Source of the DNA: Eubacterium ventriosum
GTDB taxonomy: Bacteria > Bacillota > Clostridia > Lachnospirales > Lachnospiraceae
Reading direction: 5' to 3'
Assembly: GCF_025150745.1 (NCBI RefSeq)
Contig: NZ_CP102282.1
Span: forward strand, 1,375,501 to 1,439,500
Length of the DNA: 64,000 nt
This document shows positions 9,868 to 16,726 of this stretch, piece after piece. Position 1 is the first letter of the stretch. Every line of letters begins with the position of its first letter. A program made the position numbers and the translations under genes. The notes under the pieces were generated by a model. The model did no database searches and was not told the DNA's origin. It worked only from the letters and a program-made list of their open reading frames with translations.

Positions 9868-10188
9868 ATGGCAGTAATAGTAAAGCAATATGATGAATTA
9901 GTTAAGGCTGTAAAAAATAAGGAAAGAACCATTTATGCAGTGGAAAGTGCTTATAGAAAAATAAGACATAGTTATAAATACTATGGGGAGATAACAGGAA
10001 AGCCAGTAATAAGAAATCGTATATGTTGGATGGCAACTGGTCAAGAAGGAGCTATGATTATGAACGATTATATGGATTTTCGGGTAAGAAGAATAAAAAA
10101 GAAATTAGGGGACGAGTTAGAAAGCTATACAATACAATTGAATAAGGAAGAAAAAAGAATAGAGTTGACTAGAAAAAAGTCAAAATAA
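9868..10188 (+). CDS. Hypothetical protein, probable member of the same small-gene operon
   Basis: A 106-residue, strongly basic protein, preceded by AGAAAGAG and 14 bases after the previous stop. The middle contains a tryptophan-methionine segment around RNRICWMATGQEG, and the C-terminus is a charged helix. No family is recognised and no signal peptide is present. Together with the two preceding small genes it forms a compact block in the island between the defence pair and the secreted proteins. It might be a small regulator or an accessory of the pair, but nothing in the sequence proves either. Confidence 0.5.
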   Translation: MAVIVKQYDELVKAVKNKERTIYAVESAYRKIRHSYKYYGEITGKPVIRNRICWMATGQEGAMIMNDYMDFRVRRIKKKLGDELESYTIQLNKEEKRIELTRKKSK

Positions 10189-10347
10189 AAGTGGAAATGG
10201 TAATACATTTTTATCAATACAATTATTGAGTAATCAATATGAAATGTAATGGTATTGCCGAAAGGTTGATGTCATTATTTTTATAGAAGGACATACGTTT
10301 GTAAAGCCAAAAAGATAGAATATTTATTGAAAAAGAAAGGAGCTAAT

Positions 10348-10806
10348 ATGCAAAAAATTAAGAAATTAATAGCTGTATTATTATCAGTAGCAATGTTGTT
10401 AGGAACTTTTACAATGTTAAATGCAGATAGTGTTTATGCAAAAGGCAAAAAAACATATTATAGTGGAAATTTTCTTGGGAAAGTAAAAGATGTTGATAGG
10501 ACAGGAATTATTTCAAAAGTAAAATTCACAAAGACAAAAATGACGATAACTGGTTCTTTAAAAAAAGGGAATAGTAGAGAATCAGCTTGGGATGGGAAAG
10601 CAAAATATTGTAAAAAGAAAAAAAGAACTTTTAAATTAGCAAAAAATGTTAAATTTTATGAAGCAGGAGGTATGGCAGGTGAAGTAAAAGATACAAAAAG
10701 TAGTTTTGTAAATTTTTGCAAGCAGTTAAATAAAAATCCAAATGGGTTAGAGTTTTGGTTTATTGTAAAAAATGGAAAAGTTACAAAAGTAGTCATCAGT
10801 AGTTAA
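10348..10806 (+). CDS. Small secreted lysine-rich protein
   Basis: Start ATG 10348 has AAAGGAG five bases upstream; a TTG further upstream in the same frame is not needed. The 152-residue product begins with a signal peptide (KK, hydrophobic core, then SVYA-K around residue 32). The mature part is small, with repeated KKK tracts and alternating hydrophobic residues suggesting a beta-rich fold, and two cysteines. No family is recognised. A similar secreted, lysine-rich but distinct protein follows 27 bp downstream, so the two may act together at the cell surface. They lie inside the repeat-bounded island. Confidence 0.65.
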   Translation: MQKIKKLIAVLLSVAMLLGTFTMLNADSVYAKGKKTYYSGNFLGKVKDVDRTGIISKVKFTKTKMTITGSLKKGNSRESAWDGKAKYCKKKKRTFKLAKNVKFYEAGGMAGEVKDTKSSFVNFCKQLNKNPNGLEFWFIVKNGKVTKVVISS

Positions 10807-10833
10807 TTAGATTTTAGAGATTGGAGAAAAGAT

Positions 10834-11268
10834 ATGAAGAAAAGAAAATTTTTAGTATTGGTAATGTGTATAGTAATGATTTTTTCAACAGTTACGATAT
10901 CAGGCACAACGAACGTTGAAGCGAAGGCAACAAAAAAAGCTTTAAAGTATTTAAAAGGAACCTGGCATACATGGGGCATGCCAGGTTATAAGGTCAAGTT
11001 CACAAAAAAGTATGTGAAATACTATGCTGATTATGACAGCAATTTCAACCAGTTATCTAGTAAAAAACTTGGTAAGTTAGAGTTTAAGCATAAGATTGTT
11101 TCCACAAAAAAGAAAAAAGGAAAATGGACAATTAAAGTCAAGAGAGGGAAAGGGTCATACTACTATTTTAAGACATCGGCTAATGATAAGAAGGTTTTAG
11201 AATATTGGGGAAAACTTAAAGATGGCAATACATATTCTGGTTCAGATAGTCTAGAGAAATGGAAATAG
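10834..11268 (+). CDS. Small secreted lysine-rich protein
   Basis: A 144-residue product with a clear signal peptide (MKKRK start, hydrophobic core, NVEA-K near residue 31). The mature region has a WHTWG motif followed by alternating Lys/Tyr beta-like strands, reminiscent of lipocalin-like or beta-barrel small domains, but no named family can be claimed. GGAG lies upstream of the ATG. It is 27 bp after another small secreted protein and is followed by a strong terminator, so the two genes probably form one transcription unit at the middle of the island. Confidence 0.65.
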   Translation: MKKRKFLVLVMCIVMIFSTVTISGTTNVEAKATKKALKYLKGTWHTWGMPGYKVKFTKKYVKYYADYDSNFNQLSSKKLGKLEFKHKIVSTKKKKGKWTIKVKRGKGSYYYFKTSANDKKVLEYWGKLKDGNTYSGSDSLEKWK

Positions 11269-11281
11269 AAAAGTATGCAGA

Positions 11282-11323
11282 AATAAGGCTAACGTTCAAT
11301 TAACGAGCGTTAGTCTTATTTTT
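11282..11323 (+). terminator. Rho-independent terminator after the secreted pair
   Basis: AATAAGGCTAACG (11282-11294) pairs with CGTTAGTCTTATT (11308-11320), with one wobble, followed by TTT. It separates the secreted pair from the tiny membrane-peptide genes. Confidence 0.85.
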
Positions 11324-11343
11324 ATGCAGAAAGGATGCGAATA

Positions 11344-11433
11344 GTGAAAGAATATTTAATAGGATTGGGGATAGGAGTATTGTTAATCAATCTTATTTAC
11401 ACAAATGTAGTTTTGTGGGAAAGGAATACATAA
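11344..11433 (+). CDS. Very small putative membrane peptide (29 aa)
   Basis: A GTG codon at 11344 follows AGAAAGGA at eight bases; the open frame encodes 29 residues, mostly one hydrophobic helix (LIGLGIGVLLINLIY) with charged ends. An ATG three codons upstream sits directly on the ribosome binding site and is less likely. Size and composition resemble single-pass membrane microproteins such as small toxins or regulators. It is followed one base after its stop by another small frame. Expression is inferred only from the ribosome binding site and hydrophobicity. Confidence 0.4.
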   Translation: MKEYLIGLGIGVLLINLIYTNVVLWERNT

Positions 11434-11434
11434 T

Positions 11435-11545
11435 ATGAATGATAAAAAGGTAAAGATGATTTTATCGGCGATAACTATGACAATAACAATTTTAAAGACT
11501 GTTGTGCAACATAGAAATCAAGTTAATAAGGAGAAAAGCAGATAA
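11435..11545 (+). CDS. Very small amphipathic peptide (36 aa)
   Basis: The ATG at 11435 follows AAAGGA at about nine bases and the frame encodes 36 residues: a charged start, a hydrophobic stretch (ILSAITMTITIL) and a basic C-terminus. The gene lies one base after the preceding 29-codon gene and ends directly before the ATG of the 115-residue gene, so three genes are joined without gaps. No family is recognised. Confidence 0.4.
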   Translation: MNDKKVKMILSAITMTITILKTVVQHRNQVNKEKSR

Positions 11546-11893
11546 ATGATAAACGAGTATTGGACAAAAAAACAAAATATACAACTCCAAAATGATTGTA
11601 AAAAATACAATATTCCTTTGATGGTGAAGAAAGAAATCGAAAGAGTAATAGAAATTTTAGATTCAAATTATGGCATGGAAAGAAGCAAAAAAGATTATGG
11701 TGGATGTGTGTACTTGTTGGTGTCTAATGAAGAAAAGGAACATAGCAAAATTCTAGAAAAATATTTTCTGGATGAAGAAGATTACGAATTTAAAGATATA
11801 TTAATTGAAAATGAGGAAGAAATATGGATTTCAGAGACATATATTACATCAACAGAGTATAGCATCATTATTATATACAAAATTAATAAATGA
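11546..11893 (+). CDS. Hypothetical acidic protein
   Basis: A 115-residue cytoplasmic protein, rich in Glu and Asp. The start ATG follows immediately on the stop of the previous small frame; AAGGAG lies about 13 bases upstream, slightly far. The sequence shows an N-terminal helical region and a C-terminal alternating pattern ending in SIIIIYKINK. No signal peptide, membrane segment or catalytic motif is seen. The abutting upstream peptides and this acidic protein could form a peptide/partner module, but that is a guess. No family is recognised. Confidence 0.5.
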   Translation: MINEYWTKKQNIQLQNDCKKYNIPLMVKKEIERVIEILDSNYGMERSKKDYGGCVYLLVSNEEKEHSKILEKYFLDEEDYEFKDILIENEEEIWISETYITSTEYSIIIIYKINK

Positions 11894-11979
11894 AAATGTT
11901 TAATTGATATTTAATAGACAGATAAGTATAATATAAGTGAAAACAAAAAGCGTAGACGGATATGGAAAGAGGTGTTAAA

Positions 11980-12288
11980 GTGCAAATAGAAGATTTGAAA
12001 AAATACATTTTAGAAAACGCTATTCGATGGTCTGCACATTGTTTGGAGAGAATGCAAGAAAGGGATATTTCCAGAGCAGATGTAAAAAAATGTGTTTTGG
12101 AAGGAGAAATTATTGAAGATTATCCAGATGATTTTCCGCATCCTAGTTGTTTGATTTTTGGATTTACTATAAATGATAAAATAATACATGTTGTTGCTGG
12201 AAGTGATGTAAAATATATTTATATTATTACAGCATACTTCCCTAATACAATTAAATTTGAAAATGATTTGAAAACAAGGAGGAAATAG
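11980..12288 (+). CDS. DUF4258 / MqsR-like toxin of a type II toxin-antitoxin pair
   Basis: About 102 residues from GTG 11980, which has AAAGAGGTG five bases upstream; an in-frame ATG at 11962 has no usable ribosome site. The HCLERMQERDIS start, the central EDYPDDFPHPSCLIFG and the conserved C-terminal ITAY are typical of DUF4258, a compact RelE/MqsR-like fold expected to cleave mRNA. The partner with a YgiT-type zinc finger begins two bases after the stop, with its ribosome binding site inside the toxin gene. Toxin-first order is typical of MqsRA-like and HicAB-like modules. The pair lies at the right end of the repeat-bounded island, where it could stabilise it. Confidence 0.8.
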   Translation: MQIEDLKKYILENAIRWSAHCLERMQERDISRADVKKCVLEGEIIEDYPDDFPHPSCLIFGFTINDKIIHVVAGSDVKYIYIITAYFPNTIKFENDLKTRRK

Positions 12289-12290
12289 TT

Positions 12291-12518
12291 ATGTGTATGT
12301 TTTGTAAATGTGATACAGTAAAAGAAAGTACTACAACTCATGTTGTTAATTACAAAAATAGTATAATTGTAATTAAAAATGTTCCTTGTGAAGAATGTGA
12401 GCAGTGTGGAGAAAAGTATTACACAGATGAAGTTGCTGAGCAGTTAGAAAAAATGGTTAACCTAGCAAAGCAAATGATGCAGGAAATTGCCGTTTTAGAT
12501 TATTCAAAGGTAGCATAA
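12291..12518 (+). CDS. MqsA-like antitoxin N-terminal domain (YgiT-type zinc finger protein)
   Basis: A 75-residue protein with Cys pairs near residues 2-7 (CMFCKC) and at 33-39 (CEECEQCGE), the zinc site of YgiT/MqsA antitoxins, followed by a helix. The usual C-terminal helix-turn-helix DNA-binding domain of full MqsA is absent, as in many short partners of DUF4258 toxins. It therefore neutralises the toxin but may not repress the operon itself. AGGAGG lies upstream in the toxin 3' end. It ends about 50 bp before the right flanking repeat of the island. Confidence 0.8.
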   Translation: MCMFCKCDTVKESTTTHVVNYKNSIIVIKNVPCEECEQCGEKYYTDEVAEQLEKMVNLAKQMMQEIAVLDYSKVA

Positions 12519-12569
12519 AAAGATAAAGCAGAAAGAGGAGTGGCTGTAGTAAGCCTATGATATGTAACG

Positions 12570-12675
12570 GCTCAGGCAGCTATTGCTAACAAGTAATACA
12601 CTGATTAGTGAAAAGAATATAATTACTTAAAATAATGAACTCCTGTATACCGGAAATGGTGTACAGGAGTTTTTT
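12570..12675 (+). repeat. Right copy of the 106-bp island-flanking direct repeat
   Basis: Matches 6071-6176 at 102 of 106 positions, including the final codons and stop of ppdK, the untranslated stretch and the terminator hairpin. The differences are one silent C-T change in the coding part and three in the terminator, including the loop. The rest of ppdK is absent, so the copy cannot be a tandem gene duplication. It forms the right boundary of the island; after it comes the Fic remnant. Confidence 0.9.
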
Positions 12676-12689
12676 GCATAAAAATAAAT

Positions 12690-12965
12690 TGTGTTACATT
12701 TATATGGGGAGCAAGAGGACACTTCTTCTGGAATGGTAATAAACGAACCGGTTTATTGATTGAAAATAAGATTTTGATTTTTTCAGGTGCAGGTATTATG
12801 ACTATTATGGATAAATATATTGAACAGTTTAATTCGCTATTGCTGTAGTATTATAATATTGGAAGAAGCGAAGAACTACAGATGTTGTTAGATTATTTTG
12901 ATGGCAGAGAACCTGAAAGTCAGCTACCACATTCTCTTTTGACGGAAAAGATGCAGGAAAGATAG
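12690..12965 (+). pseudogene. Remnant of a Fic-family gene
   Basis: No intact gene lies between 12519 and 13096. One frame (through 12717-12965) shows the Fic core HFFWNGNKRTG followed by a helix-like stretch (NKILI...GAGI...DKYIEQFN) typical of Fic proteins. A TAG at 12846-12848 interrupts it, and it continues to TAG 12963. No start codon or N-terminal half is left. The short region 12966-13026 also looks like degraded coding sequence in another frame (GHYAETDVKNAIDGKEVN), unidentified. This debris directly abuts the right island repeat and may be the ancestral neighbour of ppdK. Confidence 0.6.
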
Positions 12966-13026
12966 TTTTATAAGGACATTACGCTGAAACGGATGTAAAG
13001 AATGCAATAGATGGAAAAGAAGTTAA

Positions 13027-13054
13027 TTGAAAACAACAGTGTATATGTTATACT
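13027..13054 (+). promoter_or_regulatory. Extended -10 promoter of the amidase gene
   Basis: TTGAAA (13027-13032), 16 bp, TATACT (13049-13054) preceded by TGT. It lies about 43 bp before the start codon of the wall amidase. Confidence 0.65.
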
Positions 13055-13096
13055 GAAAAAGTGGAAAAATAAGAGATAATACAAAGGGGTATGAAC

Positions 13097-14449
13097 ATGA
13101 ACAAAATCAAAATATTTAAAACAATAAAATACACACTTGGAACTTTATCGATATGTACATTGATGAGCATAGCTACATTTTCTACTCAGACAAAGGCTGA
13201 GGTTTCAGGAGAGAAGGTTACAACATCCGTAGAAGCAGTAACAACTAAGCCATCTGAAAGTACAAAAACTACAGAGACAACTAAGCCCGCAGAAACTACA
13301 AAGCCACAGGAAACTACCAAAGCATCAAATATTAAAAAGTCAATTTTGAATCCAGTCAAGTCTAAGGTTATTTTGCTTGATCCGGGACATTGCAAGAAGC
13401 ATATAGGTGCAAGGGGCAATGGATTAAAAGAAGAGGATGTTAATTTGGACATTGGCAAGGCTTGTAGAAATTACTTAAATAAATATTCAGATGTAACTGT
13501 TTATATGACAAGAACTAATAGCAAGTGCGTTAAGAAACTTAAGCTAGGCGATTGCCTTACAGCAAGAAATCATTTGGCAAAAAGGTTAAGTGCAGATTCA
13601 CTTGTAAGTTTTCATATTAATTGGGATCCTGAAAAAAAGAGAAGTGGAGCTATGATATTGGCGGCTTACAATTCAGGGTATAATAAATATGTTAGCACGA
13701 CAACTCAGGCATTGGGTAGTAGCATAATGGCTAATTTGCAGGAACTTGGAATAAAAAGCGAGGGTTTTTGGTTTAGAACTTTGCATGATGAAAAGTACAA
13801 AAACGGCGCAAAGGCAGATTATTACTCAATTGTAAGAGAGGGCGTTCTTAACAAGATTCCAAGCCTTATCATTGAACATGGATATGTTTCAAACAAAAGT
13901 GATTGTAACAATTATTTTAAAACTGCTGAACAAAGAAAGAGTTTGGGAGTGGCAGATGCAAAGGGTATTATTAATTATTACAAGCTTAGTGCAAAAAACA
14001 TCGAAGGTGGTTTTCAGACAATTTCAGGCAAGACATATTTTGTTGACAAGGAAGGAAATAAAATAGCAGGCTGGGTAAAAAAAGACGGAAAGTGGTATCA
14101 CTTTAACAACAAAACAGCCGTTATGAATAAAGGTTTCTTTAAAGAAGCAGGAAACAAATTTTATTTGAATCCCAAGACTGGAGAAATGACAAGCGGTTGG
14201 TTTACTATTCGTGGTAAAAGTTATTTGGCAAAAGGTAACGGAGTTGTAGTAACTAATCAGATTTACACAGACGGAGTGAAAAGTTATTTCTTCAAGAAAA
14301 GTGGAAAAAGAAAAAACGGCTGGGTAACATACAAAAATGCTAAATACTATTTTTCAAAGACAAAAGGCATGTTTAAAGGCAAACAGAAAATCAAAGGAAA
14401 AAGATATACTTTTAGCAAGAAAACAGGAAAGCTTAGAAAGAAGAAATAA
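13097..14449 (+). CDS. Secreted N-acetylmuramoyl-L-alanine amidase with C-terminal wall-binding repeats
   Basis: Cleaves the amide between muramic acid and the stem peptide of peptidoglycan outside the cell. Start ATG 13097 has AAAGGGG about seven bases upstream; an ATG two codons earlier is too close to it. The 450-residue product has a signal peptide (cleavage near TKA), a threonine/lysine linker with TTKP repeats, an Amidase_3 domain and then about 150 residues of GW/aromatic repeats like choline-binding or cell-wall-binding repeats. Zinc ligands fit His98 (DPGH), Glu112 and His173 (SFH), with catalytic Glu260 (IIEHG). The C-terminus is very basic (KKTGKLRKKK). All key residues are present. 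Confidence 0.93.
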   Translation: MNKIKIFKTIKYTLGTLSICTLMSIATFSTQTKAEVSGEKVTTSVEAVTTKPSESTKTTETTKPAETTKPQETTKASNIKKSILNPVKSKVILLDPGHCKKHIGARGNGLKEEDVNLDIGKACRNYLNKYSDVTVYMTRTNSKCVKKLKLGDCLTARNHLAKRLSADSLVSFHINWDPEKKRSGAMILAAYNSGYNKYVSTTTQALGSSIMANLQELGIKSEGFWFRTLHDEKYKNGAKADYYSIVREGVLNKIPSLIIEHGYVSNKSDCNNYFKTAEQRKSLGVADAKGIINYYKLSAKNIEGGFQTISGKTYFVDKEGNKIAGWVKKDGKWYHFNNKTAVMNKGFFKEAGNKFYLNPKTGEMTSGWFTIRGKSYLAKGNGVVVTNQIYTDGVKSYFFKKSGKRKNGWVTYKNAKYYFSKTKGMFKGKQKIKGKRYTFSKKTGKLRKKK

Positions 14450-14478
14450 GTATATAATTGTTGCAAAGGAGAAGAATT

Positions 14479-14949
14479 TTGAACAAAAATATATTTTTAG
14501 CACCGGGAACACACGTTGTAGGAAATGTTGAAATAGGCAACAATGTTGGGATTTGGTACAATGCGGTAGTTCGTGGTGATATGGAAGGAATAACAATAGG
14601 CGATAATTCTAATGTGCAGGACAATTGCACATTGCACACAGGTAATGGTTTTGCGTTAACCATTGGCAATGGGGTAACAATAGGTCATAACGCCATAGTT
14701 CATGGTTGTACAGTTGGCGACAATACAGTTATTGGAATGGGAAGCATTCTTCTGAATGGAGCAAAAGTAGGCAAGAATTGCATTATTGGTGCCGGTGCTT
14801 TAGTAACGGGAAAAATGGAAATCCCTGACAATTCAATGGCATTTGGTAATCCTGCTAAAGTTATCCGAAATCTTACCGAAGCAGAAATAGAAGACAATAG
14901 AGAGAATGCAGAAGAATATGTGAAATTAATGATGCAGGAGGTAAAGTAG
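14479..14949 (+). CDS. Gamma-class carbonic anhydrase-like hexapeptide protein
   Basis: A left-handed beta-helix protein of about 156 residues with hexapeptide repeats (IGxNxxI...). The start is most likely TTG 14479, which has a perfect AAAGGAG seven bases upstream; no ATG is available at this end. The conserved RGD in AVVRGD, and His residues in CTLHT and IGHNAIVHG (the spacing of two zinc ligands, H-x4-H), fit gamma-carbonic anhydrases that interconvert CO2 and bicarbonate. Many relatives (YrdA, PaaY) have weak or unproven activity. The small membrane protein and the Nudix hydrolase follow in tight order, so the three are probably one operon. Confidence 0.85.
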   Translation: MNKNIFLAPGTHVVGNVEIGNNVGIWYNAVVRGDMEGITIGDNSNVQDNCTLHTGNGFALTIGNGVTIGHNAIVHGCTVGDNTVIGMGSILLNGAKVGKNCIIGAGALVTGKMEIPDNSMAFGNPAKVIRNLTEAEIEDNRENAEEYVKLMMQEVK

Positions 14950-14950
14950 A

Positions 14951-15178
14951 ATGCCAGTAACAATAAGAACAATCTTAGGCATTGTATGCTTGGTCCTTTG
15001 CGTGCTGGATATTTGTTTTTTAATAAAAATTAGAAGAACAATGAAAATGGAATCATTAACCAAAGAAAATATTTTATTAAAAGATAGTTTAACATATAAA
15101 GAGTTGATGAAATCACTTAAGCTGTTTGGTGCAATAGCAATATTGGCATTTGTGGTAATAATTCTTAGCTGGTTTTAG
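14951..15178 (+). CDS. Small two-helix membrane protein
   Basis: A 75-residue protein with a hydrophobic helix at about 7-26, a charged middle segment and a second helix at about 55-75. AGGAGGT lies seven bases before the start codon, partly inside the end of the carbonic-anhydrase-like gene. The next gene begins just after its stop. Composition suggests a hairpin in the membrane with the charged loop in the cytoplasm. No family is recognised; the strong ribosome site and operon position support it as real. Confidence 0.7.
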   Translation: MPVTIRTILGIVCLVLCVLDICFLIKIRRTMKMESLTKENILLKDSLTYKELMKSLKLFGAIAILAFVVIILSWF

Positions 15179-15192
15179 AGGTGGATTTTTGG

Positions 15193-15654
15193 ATGAAAGT
15201 TACGACTTTGTGTTACATAGAAAAAGATGAAAAATATTTAATGTTACATAGAACTAAAAAAGAAAATGACATTAATAAGGATAAGTGGATTGGCGTAGGC
15301 GGTCACGCAGAAGGAAATGAAAGCCCTGAGGAATGTCTTTTAAGAGAAGTAAAAGAGGAGACAGGCTTGGAATTGTTGTCGTATAAGTTTAGAGGTTTGA
15401 TAACTTTTGTAAGTGATGACTGTGAGCCTGAAATGATGTGCCTTTTTACATCGGACGATTTTCGTGGAGAGATCATTACCTGCGACGAGGGAGAATTGGA
15501 ATGGGTAAGCAAGACGGAAGTGCCTAAACTTCCAACATGGGAAGGGGATGCTATTTTTCTAAAATTGTTGCTTGATAATGAAGAAAGATTTTTTTCATTA
15601 AAGCTTGTTTATGAAAATGAAAAATTGGTTGAAAAGGCAGTGCAAATCTATTAA
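15193..15654 (+). CDS. Nudix hydrolase, probable 8-oxo-dGTP diphosphatase-like
   Basis: Hydrolyses nucleoside diphosphate-linked substrates. Start ATG 15193 has AGAGGTGG eight bases upstream; the GTG inside that site is less likely. The 153-residue product has a perfect Nudix box: Gly37, Glu43, Arg51-Glu52, Glu55-Glu56 and Gly58, which bind the metal. Length and the N-terminal VTTLCYIEKDEKYLMLHR segment match the MutT/8-oxo-dGTPase branch common in Clostridia. The actual substrate cannot be read from sequence. It is the last gene of the three-gene cluster with the carbonic-anhydrase-like and small membrane proteins. Confidence 0.88.
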   Translation: MKVTTLCYIEKDEKYLMLHRTKKENDINKDKWIGVGGHAEGNESPEECLLREVKEETGLELLSYKFRGLITFVSDDCEPEMMCLFTSDDFRGEIITCDEGELEWVSKTEVPKLPTWEGDAIFLKLLLDNEERFFSLKLVYENEKLVEKAVQIY

Positions 15655-15709
15655 AAAATCATAAAATATTCGAGAAATACTTCTAAAAAATATTTATGAT
15701 AAAATAAAG

Positions 15710-15724
15710 ATGAAAACGTTTCAA
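15710..15724 (+). promoter_or_regulatory. cre-like (CcpA) palindrome
   Basis: TGAAAACGTTTCA is a near-palindrome around CG and close to the catabolite-response-element consensus, with one deviation. It lies about 30 bp upstream of the promoter of the secreted SH3-like protein, so CcpA-type control is possible but unproven. Confidence 0.3.
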
Positions 15725-15755
15725 TTGTCACAACCACGAAAAAAGAAAATCCATA

Positions 15756-15783
15756 TTGATTTCTCCCGAAACAATAGTACAAT
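15756..15783 (+). promoter_or_regulatory. Promoter of the secreted SH3-like protein gene
   Basis: TTGATT (15756-15761), a 16-bp spacer and TACAAT (15778-15783), 34 bp before the start codon. Confidence 0.55.
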
Positions 15784-15817
15784 CAAGTTATAAGGGTATG
15801 AACAGGAGGACAAGATC

Positions 15818-16714
15818 ATGAAAGGAAATTTAAAAAAATCTTTATCAATTTTTGGAGCATTGTCTTTTGCTTTTACAGCAGGATTTTTGCTTAGCAATGT
15901 TAATGTTTACGCAGCAACTAACCAGACACTTGAACTGAACAAGGATTATTATTTTGACTTGAATGGAGATGGGCAGGCGGAGAAGATTAAGTACACAACT
16001 CAGGTTAATAAAGATGATAATGACTTCTTTAATAGTGTAAGTTTGTTTATAAATGATAAGAATGTTTACACTAAGAAGTTAACAGATACTTGGGCTAAGT
16101 ATACGGTTCTTGATATTGACAGTAGTGATAATACTTTGGAATTGAATTTGCAGATTGGAGGCTATTCGGATGTTATGGATTACAGTTCATTTCAGAGATG
16201 GAATGGTGCGTCAATTGTAGAATTTGATAATGATAAAAACAAGGCTTTGAATTATACAAGAGAGTATTCTTTTAGCAATGTAAAAGGCAACGGCAGATTT
16301 AATATTGTGGTAGATACACCATATTCATTGCCAATTGGCTGTTTTTATGCTAACATTCCATTGAAATTACAGAATAACAAGATTATAACAACTACAGGAA
16401 CATATAATCTTGTAGGAAGTTCAAAGAAGTATAAGTATAAGGCTAAGAGTAATATTAAGGTTTACAAAAAAGCATCAAAGAAGTCAAAGGTGAAATTTAC
16501 AGTCAAAAAAGGTGACAAGATTAAAATGATAAAAATTAAACCAATGAAGAATGTGGCAAAACGTCCACAGGGCAAGTACGGAGAGGAAAAGCCAATTAAT
16601 GCTTATGCTTATGTAAAAACAAAATCAGGAAAGAAAGGTTGGATTTACCTAAGTAAAAAGAAATCAAGCTGGGGCAGGAAGATGTTGTTTAAAAAAGTTC
16701 CGGGCTGGGGTTGA
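15818..16714 (+). CDS. Secreted protein with FG-GAP/EF-hand-like N-terminus and C-terminal SH3-like domain
   Basis: A 298-residue exported protein. The signal peptide ends near VYAA (residue 33). The mature N-terminus has DLNGDGQAEKIKY, a calcium-binding-like loop common to VCBS/FG-GAP proteins, and the segment around 70-170 is beta-rich. From about residue 205 the sequence reads as a bacterial SH3-type module (KSNIKVYKKASKKSKVKFTVKKGDKI ... GWIYL, cited only in parts), a likely wall-binding domain, ending in basic and glycine residues. AGGAGG precedes the ATG. The following hypothetical gene begins 12 bp after its stop. Function at the wall is inferred; no catalytic residues are visible. Confidence 0.75.
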   Translation: MKGNLKKSLSIFGALSFAFTAGFLLSNVNVYAATNQTLELNKDYYFDLNGDGQAEKIKYTTQVNKDDNDFFNSVSLFINDKNVYTKKLTDTWAKYTVLDIDSSDNTLELNLQIGGYSDVMDYSSFQRWNGASIVEFDNDKNKALNYTREYSFSNVKGNGRFNIVVDTPYSLPIGCFYANIPLKLQNNKIITTTGTYNLVGSSKKYKYKAKSNIKVYKKASKKSKVKFTVKKGDKIKMIKIKPMKNVAKRPQGKYGEEKPINAYAYVKTKSGKKGWIYLSKKKSSWGRKMLFKKVPGWG

Positions 16715-16726
16715 TAAAGATTGATT

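Larger units (their letters stand above)
6071..12675. mobile_element. Repeat-bounded accessory (defence) island at the 3' end of ppdK
   Basis: Two direct copies of the ppdK 3' end enclose about 6.4 kb whose genes differ in style from the surroundings: very AT-rich, with heavy use of ATA and AGA codons. The cargo is a Septu-like ATPase/HNH pair, small unknown genes, two secreted small proteins, very small membrane peptides and an MqsR/MqsA-type toxin-antitoxin pair. No integrase, transposase or relaxase was recognised. The element either lost its recombinase, used one in trans, or arrived by recombination between ppdK 3' ends. The boundaries are seen directly; mobility is inferred. Confidence 0.7.

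Noticed and set aside
6177-12569. Integrase or transposase within the island
   Set aside because: Every frame between the repeats was looked at for tyrosine/serine recombinase or DDE motifs and none was seen; this cannot exclude a very divergent enzyme among the small unknown proteins, but they are too short.
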